Shown one piece after another: positions 55,856 to 64,000 of a stretch of DNA of 64,000 nt. Origin of the DNA: Zygnema cylindricum (lineage: Eukaryota; Streptophyta; Zygnematophyceae; Zygnematales; Zygnemataceae); the NCBI GenBank assembly GCA_037447655.1, contig JBBHKE010001207.1, positions 453,421 through 517,420 of the forward strand, given 5' to 3'. Position numbers and translations under genes: made by a program. The notes beneath the pieces were generated by a model. The model was not told the origin of the DNA and did no database searches. It was given only the letters and a program-made list of their open reading frames with translations. Each line of letters starts with the position of its first letter. Position 1 is the stretch's first letter.

Positions 55856-57177
55856 TGTTGAAATCACAAGATTTATGGAGTATTTTCTAGGTTTGAATAA
55901 CTTAGTAGAAAAAGAAAAAGCGCAGAAAGTCTACCTCCACCTCTTCCCACTATCCTCATACTTGTTGTAGTCACTGAAGGAGAGAGAGGGTGGTGGAGCC
56001 ATGGTTGCCTCAGCTACATAGGCAGAACTGAAGAGTAACATAAGTCACTCTCAGCAAAAGGTTGACTCCGGTAGGATTCAAACCTTCGACCGGTAGAACG
56101 TGGCGTAGCCGTCAGCTCTAACCGGTTTGTATTAAGAGTTCGTAAGATGACATATGGTGTCATATTTATTTAAACATTGTTTTAAGGATTTAGTCTGATT
56201 AACGGAATTACGGATAAAGAACATAGAGATCATGTAAAATACAATACGAACACGTCACCCACGAAACAAATGAACCAGACATTTGTTTTAACGGCTGACA
56301 TGAAAAACTGATTTGGATCGACGGCCCATACCAACGCCGAGATCTCGGAATGGCCACTTTGGCGGTTTTCAGACGTGGCATGACTTAGCGCCACCTGGCT
56401 GGATGACATTGGTACGCAAAAATCTCGGGGAGCATAAGAACGAATCGTATGGAGACAGGCGTCCTCCCAATTGCCTTGCCGTACACAGGCCGTACAGAAA
56501 GTACATCGACCGTAGTACCTTTCGGTATTTTACAGTTGTATGATTGCTTCGTACGTCAATAGACAGGGGCTGTGAGAGGGGTTTAGGACTTAGGAAAATC
56601 TGGTAGGTAGCCACCTCTCTTTTAGAGAGTTTGTATAAAATTGGCATCTTTGCCAGCTCATAACTTATCAATTGGTTGGCTATTTTCATTGATTATTTTT
56701 ACTACGGACTCAAGGGAGTCCACATTGCACAAGAGTGCACTCAGATTGTCAATTTGTCTGGTTGGGCTGCAGTGGTTGTGGCTAAAAGTGGGTAAGCTAA
56801 AAACTACCTAGAGGCTTCAGGAATTCTGTAGTCCAATATAATTCACAAAATTGCTGGTTATGGGCCCACCCTCTATGGTGCCCACCTTCAATGGATCTGG
56901 GTTCATCAATTGGGCAACCATGATGACAGGGGCTTTGTGCGAAAAACAATACTGGGGTATTGCCTCAAGGAACTCCACCAAGGTTTGGTGTAATACGGTT
57001 TTTTGTAGCAGCAACTGCTGTAGTGGAGGAGGCAAATGATGGGGACAGTAGTGTTTCTAAAAAAGGGAAAGAGAAGGAGACGCCTCTTACTCGTATTGCT
57101 CCTATTACCACGGCACCCGGAGCAGCGACCTTGAAGACCGCGGAAAACGATACCCAAACGTGGGAAGACATTTTTCA
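55856..57177 (+). mobile_element. Copia fragment I: 5' LTR and Gag start
   Basis: A 1,000-bp LTR (55856-56855, TGTTGAAATC) with hairpins GGACTC-AAGG-GAGTCC (56706-56721) and TGCAC-AAGA-GTGCA (56726-56739). The primer-binding site GGTTATGGGCCCA follows (56856-56868). The Gag start MGPPSMVPTFNGSGF is in frame from the primer-site ATG (56860). Gag goes on, with a frame change near 56970, to DTQTWED at about 57170, where gypsy J begins. Confidence 0.85.
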
Positions 57178-57479
57178 ATTTTGTTGTTGCAAAACATATG
57201 GTTGGATCTTACCTTTGAGAGCTTTCGATTTTGCTATTGTAAAATTTGTGGGAAAATTCTTACATTTATGCATCAATGTTTAGGAAATTGAAGAATTAAA
57301 CTTGCACTAACTTACTTTCAATGTCTTATTGATTTCTCAGATTTTGATATTTTTCAAATGATTTGTTAAGGAGAAGAAGTTTTGCATTGGAGCAATCTGA
57401 GGACTTCAAACCTACAGCAAATTTCTTTGAGAAATTTTATTGTATCTTTTCTTTTGTTTGATTTCATTGTGTGATAATG

Positions 57480-58788
57480 GCAAATTCTGCATTGAAACAA
57501 AAAATGGAGAATGCCTTGAATGTTTTAAAGAAAAACACTTGAAATAGGTCGAAAGATTTAATAATCATAATGTTGCTGTGGATAAAACAATTTTTGAATT
57601 GAAAAGTGTATTGAAAGTTGTTAAAGAAAATGGAAAATTTTCAAATTAGTAATTGGATGAACTCATTAACTTATTTCAGACCAATAATGATATTAATGAC
57701 CAAAAGGGTGAGAGTGTAAAAGAAATGCCAATTTTAGGGAAGATGATCATGATAGGCCTAAAAAGATAAGAGATTTGAAATTGTCTGTTAGTGAGGAACC
57801 ATTTTTTGATGGTAAGAAGATTAATGAGTTAGATACTTGGATTTTTTCATATGGAGTATTATTTGGAATCTAAAAATTGTGATTGTGATTATTACACTTT
57901 TTTTGTTGTTAGTTGTCTCAAAGATGATGCTCAAATTTGGGTTTACACTCACAGAAGGTCTTATTTGATTCTTGATAATGCTGATTGGGAAGCTTTATAA
58001 ACCGCGATCAAATCGCGTTTCTAGTCTGCCACTTATAAATCCAGAATGGAAGAAAAAAATCTTGAATGGAATAAAAGTGGTTGAACTGTAAACAGACTCG
58101 ATTTGTGAAAAAGTATATTGTGGAATTTGACTCATCTAGCATATATGTTATAGGTTTGACTGATGAAATGGCTAAGTTGTATTTCTTGAACTATCTGAAT
58201 TCTATACTCAAATCAAAACTGAAGCATCAAAAATTTATTAATTTGAAATGAAATACAAGTTAAAACATTAGAATTAGAGGATCAATTGGGGTGTAATCTA
58301 GAAACGCGATCACTCATGTGTAATTTGAATAAAGTATCAGTGTGGGGTGAGGAGGAATTTGTGGAAGAGGGTCTAAATGCAAATCTGGTGAGTAGGGAGA
58401 ATATCTTTAAGGGAAATCAGAAAGATGGACATGGTGTTAATGCATGAAACAAATTTAACAATAGAGGGGGATGTATTAAGAGTCATAAACCAAGTATTAA
58501 TGCTCAAAAACCCAATCTTAGCATTCCCACATGCACTTTCTCTCAAAAAAGAGGTCATAAGGCATTTGAGTGTGCAAAATTGAAGAAAATTAACTGTTGT
58601 AACTGTGGAGAGGAGGGACATTTCAGTAGAGAGTGCACAAAAGCGAAAAAGAAATTCATTTGTTTTATATGCGGAGGTCTAGATCATTACGCTAAAAACT
58701 GTACAAATAAAGGATCTCTTAAAACGGTTGATGTCAATGAAGGTCTTCAGGAAGATATTGCATTATACCTAGCTGAGCAAGAAGCCTA
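57480..58788 (+). pseudogene. Gypsy J Gag with tandem zinc knuckles
   Basis: A start-like MANSALKQKMENAL lies at about 57477. The capsid region contains DGKKINELDTW and, after a frameshift near 57850, VVSCLKDDAQIWVYTH. Two intact knuckles, CCNCGEEGHFSREC and CFICGGLDHYAKNC, lie in the frame from 58580. A third upstream copy (CTFSQKRGHKAFEC) has lost a Cys. Several stops interrupt the capsid. Confidence 0.75.
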
Positions 58789-59013
58789 GGAGGTTGGAAA
58801 AAGAAAAGACTAACTGAAAGTCTTCAGTTGAGTCGACCATATCTACAAGTTAAGGAGATAACTTTGGAGGGCAAGCTAATGAATGGAAAGGCTAGGATAA
58901 CTGAATTTATTATGATGTTAAATACACTCCATAGTTTGAACAATCCATCAAATGGAACTCTTAACAACAAACCAATGTTCGGATAGTGAAGTGACGAAGA
59001 CACTGGACACAAT

Positions 59014-59456
59014 TTGATTAGATTAGAGTCTTTAGTGGAAGGGAAACCATTGAGAGTTATGGTAGATTCAGGTGCTACACATAATTTTATTTCACATAAG
59101 TTTGTAAAGGAAAATAAAATTCCTACACTCATTAGGGAAAAACCTTTGTATGTTCAGGTGGCAAATGATAGTAAGTCCACATTAGATTTACAATTTGACA
59201 CAATAGAAGTTGATATTCAGGGTTATAAAATGAAAGTTGTGTGTGAAATAATTAATTTGGGTAGATAGGAGCTAATATTCGAAAATTCTTGGTTAAGAGA
59301 ACATAACCCTAAAATGAATTGGGAAACTAACACCTTGAGAGTGAAGTCTGAGAACAGCTGGAAGGTTTTGCAAAAATTACCTTCGAAGAACTTGCAAAAG
59401 AAACATATAAATAACATAAGCAAATTGGGAGTGGAAGGTTTGATTTCTCCTAAATA
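59014..59456 (+). pseudogene. Gypsy J aspartic protease
   Basis: The retropepsin motif MVDSGATHNFIS is intact. The frame continues to VVCEIINLGR, where a TAG (about 59266) interrupts, then ELIFENSWLREHNPKMNW follows, matching the usual C-terminal protease block. Confidence 0.8.
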
Positions 59457-59895
59457 ATTTAAAAAACATTTAAAAGATAAAACAATTATGCTTTCTTGTT
59501 ATTAGTAATATGGCGGTTACTGATGAGAGGGGGGGGGGGGGAAACACTAACATTGACGTTATTCCCAAATCAGACACTTCTAAAAACCTTAAAAAACAGA
59601 ACTCTGATTTTGTAAGTGACATAAATACTTTTGATGTTGTTGTTAAAGATTTGATTTTTGAATTTCAAGAGGTTTTCCCAATGATTTACCCTCAGAAGGC
59701 AACCTTCCCGAGATGTGGAACATGGTATTAACCTTAAACCTGGATGTAATCCTCATATCACAAGAAAATAAAGGCACAGTTTCTTTGAGCAAGAGGAGTT
59801 ACAGAAACAGATCAAAGAGCTTCTGAAGAAAAGACATATTCGGCCCAACAAATCACTCTACCTAGCACCAGTTCTCTTTGTCAAAAGAAGGACGG

Positions 59896-60540
59896 AACGT
59901 TGAGAATGTGTGTCAACTATCGTAGTCTAAACAAGATTACGGTGAAAGATAAGTATCCATTACCGTTAATATCCGATTTGAAATATCGTTTAAAAGGTGC
60001 TAAAGTATTTTCGTTGATTGATTTGCGTAGTGGCCTAAATCAGGTGTTTATCAGAAATGAGGATGTTGATAAAACTGCTTTTAGAACTAGAGTCGATCAT
60101 TTTGAATGGATAGTGATGCCATTTAGTTTGACTAATGCACCGCCCTCTTATCTAAGATTAATGAACCAAACATTTTTGGATTATATTGATAGGTTTGTTC
60201 AAGTGTTTATAGATGACATCCTAATATACAGTGAATCTAAAGAACAACATGTAATTCATTTAAAGAATGTATTAGAAAGGTTAAGAGAAATAAAATTGTA
60301 TGGAAAATTGACAAAATCTTGTTTTCTTAAAAATGAACAATTATTTTGGGACATATAGTTAGCAGGTAAGGTGTTAAAACTGATCCATCCAAAGTCACTG
60401 CAATTCAAGATTGGAGGCAACCAACTAATATCACACAAATTAGATCGTTTTTGGGGTTAGCCACTTATTTTAATAAATTTATCAAAAACTTTAGAATGAT
60501 TTCCGCACCTTTGACAGATTTACTACAGGAGAAGAAGACG
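59896..60540 (+). pseudogene. Gypsy J reverse transcriptase
   Basis: RMCVNYRSLNKITVKDKYPL, SLIDLRSGLNQV, KTAFRTRVDHFEW, MPFSLTNAPPSYLRLMN and the active-site box FIDDILIYSES are all in one frame of 152 codons. A TAG at about 60358 interrupts, followed by the thumb region (WRQPTNITQIRSFLGLA). The catalytic Asp pair is present. Confidence 0.85.
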
Positions 60541-60541
60541 T

Positions 60542-60900
60542 TTGTGTGAGGAGCTGATCACGAGAGAGCTTTCGAAGAACTATAAAGGGAAGTTGACCTC
60601 TTCACCTACACTGGTGTATCTTGATCCTTTTGGGGAGTTTGAAGTCTTAAATACACTGGTGTATCCTGATCCTTTTAGGGAGTTTGAAATCTTAATCACC
60701 ACAGATGCATCTGATAAAGGTTTAGGTGCAATCATAATTAAAAAAATTGGTAAACACTTTCATCCTATTGCTTTTGAGTCTAGGAAATTCAATGATGCTA
60801 AAATGAATTATCCATCACAAGAAAAGATATTGCTTGCAGTTGTTTATGCATTGGTGAAATGGCAATATTATTTACATAAATAAAAAGTTCACTGTGCATT
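60542..60900 (+). pseudogene. Gypsy J RNase H start, with 15-residue tandem duplication
   Basis: The RNase H start TTDASDKGLGAI and the block NYPSQEKILLAVVYAL are present. Just before it, a 45-nt segment is duplicated in frame (60608-60652 and 60653-60697), giving TLVYLDPFGEFEVLN followed by TLVYPDPFREFEILI. A stop at about 60882 ends the frame. Confidence 0.8.
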
Positions 60901-61110
60901 GTGATAATAAAACACTTTTTTATCTTCAAAGATTAAGTGATGCACAAATTATGATCGGTAGACATGTTAGGTGGATGCAAAAATTTGCATATTTCAAATT
61001 TAACATCAAACATATTTATGGAAAAACAAATGTGGTGGCATATCCTTCAAGTAGATATTTTTAGATAAGTGTGATGGTTCAGGATGAATTGTTTTTAGAT
61101 ACTGTTAGAA

Positions 61111-62320
61111 ATGGTTATGATAAAGATCTTTATTGTCTGTGATTTGCAAGAATCTTTCCGAGGGAATTCTGACCCATTGAATGAGAGGCATGTCAAAAAC
61201 TTTAAAATAGAGGATGGTTTAGATTATTTGCAAACAAAAGATAGGCTATGCATTCTTGAGTTAGGAGATTTAAAGAAACAAATTTTAAAGGAAGCCCATG
61301 AGCATTTAGGACATCTAGGTCGAGATTAAACTCTTAGTCGATTGCAGAGCAGATTCTTTTGGCTAGGGATGGCAAAGGAGGTGTCAAAACACGTGGAAAG
61401 TTGTGTCCCTTGCCAACAGAGTAAACGTAGTAACCAAAAACCTAGGGGCCTCTTACAAACTTTGGATTTCTCCGAAAGACCATGGGAGTCTGTTAGTATC
61501 GATTTTATTGTCAGATTGCTGGCTACATCTAAAAGAAATGACAATATCATGGTTGTAATCGATAGATTTAGTAATATGGCAATATTTATCCTTTGCAAAA
61601 CTACTCATTCAGTTTTAGATATCGCAAAGTTATATTTTGATATCGTGGTTAGATATCATAGAGTTCCTCTATTTATAATCACTGATACATATTCAAAATT
61701 TACGTCTGCATTTTGGGAAGAATCGCAGCAAAATTTAGGCATTGCATTAAAAATGTGTACCTTTTATCATCCTAATACACATAAACACACAAAAACGATG
61801 AACCGTACACTAGAGGAAATGCTTATGACTTTTTGTCGTGGAGTCCAAAACACATGGGAATCTAAATTGCCATCACTAAAATTTGCATACAATTCATGTA
61901 AACATGCGAGTACAAGATTCTCACCGTTTGAAGTTCCATACGGATACCAACCGAGAGAAGCATTAGACTTAATAATAGGCGTCACTCAAGAGAATATGGG
62001 TTTTTGAACACATTTTTGGGAATACATTCAAACAGTTTGGAAAACAGTTCGGGATGCATTAGTGGAGGCACAAATAGGTAAGAATTAAATGCTAGCCGCA
62101 AACGAGGTGATTGGGTGGTAAGCACAAGTGACAAGGTTTGGCTTACAACAACTCATTGAAGGTGCAAGATCGAGGGACAATCGGATTTTACGGGGAAATT
62201 TGCTCCCAAGTTCATCGGACCATTTACTGAAATCGAGATGATATCGTCAGTTGCTTCCAAATTTGACTTTTCGCTTTCAACAAAAATTCATCCAGTGATA
62301 CACATTAGTTAGTTTATGTT
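61111..62320 (+). pseudogene. Gypsy J integrase
   Basis: The zinc motif is HEHLGHLGRD, a stop, then CVPCQQSK. The core has SIDFIVR and ITDTYSKF. Where the third catalytic residue is expected (DGQTE in relatives) it reads HKHTK, so the Glu is Lys. A TGA at about 62006 precedes a broken tail with FAPKFIGPFTEIEMI, the GPY/F module. Confidence 0.8.
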
Positions 62321-62333
62321 AAGTTATTAGAGT

Positions 62334-63322
62334 TGTAAAATATTTTATAGGACTGAATAGGTCCGTGAAAATAGAAAAGAAAAGCGTAAGCAGTGTGCCT
62401 CCACCTCTCCCCTATATCCCCCATACTTGTTCTAGTCACTGAACGAAAGAGAAGGTGGTGGAGCCATGGCTGCCTTGGCTCCTAAGGCAGGTCACAAGAA
62501 GTGACATAAGTCACTTATAACAAAAAGGTTGAGTCCGGAAGAACTCGAACCTCCGACCGGCAGAGCGAGTCGTAGTCGTTTGCTTTAACCAGTCTGTCTT
62601 TGAAGTCCTTTAGAGTACATGGGGTATGATTAGTATTTAAGTATGTCAAAGTCAGTGATCCAATTTACGAAATTACGGATAAGTAACATGAAAACAAATC
62701 GGATTATAGTGCGAACGTAGAACCGCAAGAAACAAATTTATCGGACATCGATTTTCAACGGCTAGCATTAAAAGTCGTTTTGGATTCGACGGTACGCATC
62801 ATCGTCGAGATCCCGAAATGGTCGTTTTGGCGGTTTTCGGGCGTGACATGACCTGGGGCCACGTGGCAAGATAACAATAGGAAGTTGGAATCTCGGAGAG
62901 CATGAGAGTGAGTTCGAAAGAGACAACGTTAACTCAATGGCCGAGTCGTACACAGACCGTACAGAAAGTATATCGGCCACAATACCTTTCAGTAACTTAC
63001 AGTTCTCTGATTGGTTAGTACATCAGTAGATAGGGGTTGTGAGAGGGGTTTAAGACTTAGGAGATTAAAAAGGTAGCCGCCTCTCTCCTAGTGGGCTTGT
63101 ATATGTTTTGGCATCTTTGCCACTTGATAACTAATCGCGCGGTTGGGCGTTTTCAGTGATTTCTTTTGCTGCGGACTATGGGGAGTCCAGACTACACAGG
63201 GTTGTAGTCAGATTGCTTGTTTGCCTACTAGGGTATCTGTGATCCTAGCTGAAAAAGGGTTAGTCAAAAACTATCTAGAGGCTTCTTGAATTATGTAGTC
63301 CAATGGGGGACATAGAATTGAA
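62334..63322 (+). mobile_element. Lone copia-family LTR K
   Basis: A 989-bp LTR, TGTAAAATATTTT to about GAATTGAA. Its features are a TATATG box near 63100, hairpins GGACT with AGTCC (63173-63188) and GACTACA with TGTAGTC (63190-63209), and a clear antisense tRNA-like module (62541-62596). No internal copia sequence lies on either side. The flanks (AGAGT and GTTGA) do not form a clean duplication. Confidence 0.8.
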
Positions 63323-64000
63323 GTTGAAACCAACAAATCTTAGACCAAGTGAAAGAGAATTCGAATTCGTTCCCTCAATAATTATAGAACCTAACGTCCA
63401 TAAATGGGTAATAGATTGGGTTGGTTAACGGTTTAAGGACGGCAACATTATATTCTTGTAAGTGCAATATCTAGAAAGGCCAAAAGATGAGTTGACTTTA
63501 AAAGATCAAAATTTTGAGTTCTTACAAAGGTAATCGAGGGATAATAATATAGAAGTCCCGTCTTGAGAATGAAATGTGTTTTAAATGAGGTCAGTTAAAT
63601 ATAAAAACGGGATGATGTAACAGTAATAAAGGTTCGATTTTTTTTGTAAATGGGTCTTTGAGTGTTACAAATATAACATAATAAATTTGGTATACGTCCG
63701 CGAAAGAATCGCACAATTTAGAGTTGTATTTTAAAAGATATAGCGATTGGTGTGTTTAGGCAACAACGCGAGGTCAAAATAACGAGTGGGTGTTCATTGT
63801 AACGGGTTAATGTTGTTTTGAAAAGGTACGTTCGTGTGTACGCGACATTTTTTTCGCACGCGACCTTTTCCTACATACTTGACGCGAGTTTTAATGTGTA
63901 AGTGTTAACATGATTTAACGTGGAGGTTCGAATGTATTTGCGGATTGGGGGAGTATTTGTATGAATAATATTAAATTGACGTGAAGGTCAAATTGAGTGG
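63323..64000. other. Intergenic to window end
   Basis: AT-rich sequence after LTR K with no reading frame, repeat or transposon end that I can support. Confidence 0.6.

Larger units (their letters stand above)
57178..62333 (+). mobile_element. Ty3/gypsy retrotransposon J, decayed
   Basis: Gag with zinc knuckles, protease, RT, RNase H and integrase follow in gypsy order. No LTRs were recognised at either end; the left side abuts copia I and the right side abuts LTR K. The element is AT-rich compared with D, and its Gag carries two or three zinc knuckles, so it is a different lineage. No chromodomain was seen. Confidence 0.8.

Noticed and set aside
57178-57480. A 5' LTR for gypsy J
   Set aside because: No TG...CA boundaries, primer-binding site or second copy near 62.3 kb could be recognised.
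62541-62596. A genuine tRNA gene inside LTR K
   Set aside because: A- and B-box-like parts exist, but no acceptor stem closes and the anticodon arm is not regular. Treated as a tRNA-derived module.

Overview
This window looks like nuclear DNA of a streptophyte (a green alga of the land-plant lineage or an early-diverging land plant). The evidence is an intron-rich gene for a secreted plant-type family 9 cellulase carrying CBM49-like domains, the first exons of a WAT1/UMAMIT-type transporter, and a dense load of Ty1/copia and chromodomain Ty3/gypsy retrotransposons. I cannot name the species. No rRNA, CRISPR, operon or intact tRNA gene was seen.

Layout. 1-3.2 kb: old dispersed repeats and a TATA box. 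3.4-10.0 kb: a 12-exon GH9 cellulase gene with signal peptide, catalytic domain, a linker of about 250 residues rich in SPPPK motifs, and two tandem CBM49-like domains. 10-12.8 kb: mostly empty. 12.8-18.7 kb: decayed copia element A. 18.7-19.7 kb: a lone LTR. 20.4-33.9 kb: copia element BF, bounded by matching CAACG flanks and filled with an inverted copia fragment (C), a chromovirus (D) and another LTR piece. 34.7-35.8 and 39.8-40.7 kb: two non-autonomous hAT elements with perfect 8-bp target duplications. 36.4-39.15 kb: the WAT1-like gene, cut by a 10-N gap. 39.2-40.8 kb: foldback elements. 41.3-43.8 kb: an unrecognised minus-strand coding remnant split by a lone LTR (G). 43.8-55.9 kb: copia H (minus), with the younger complete copia E (45558-51978, CAGAG duplications) nested inside. 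55.9-57.2 kb: copia fragment I. 57.2-62.3 kb: gypsy element J. 62.3-63.3 kb: lone LTR K.

The two host genes are not evidently linked in function, although both would act at the cell wall or membrane. Everything else is transposon strata. All retroelement coding regions are broken by stops, frameshifts or lost catalytic residues.

The most interesting signals are in the copia LTR family. (1) A twin stem-loop about 72 nt after the LTR TATA box is kept in at least ten LTRs, and its second stem changes sequence with compensating changes. (2) The primer-binding site GGTTATGGGCCCA matches the anticodon arm of initiator tRNA-Met (half-tRNA priming), and its ATG lies in frame with Gag. (3) A tRNA-like A-box/B-box module lies antisense in the LTRs.
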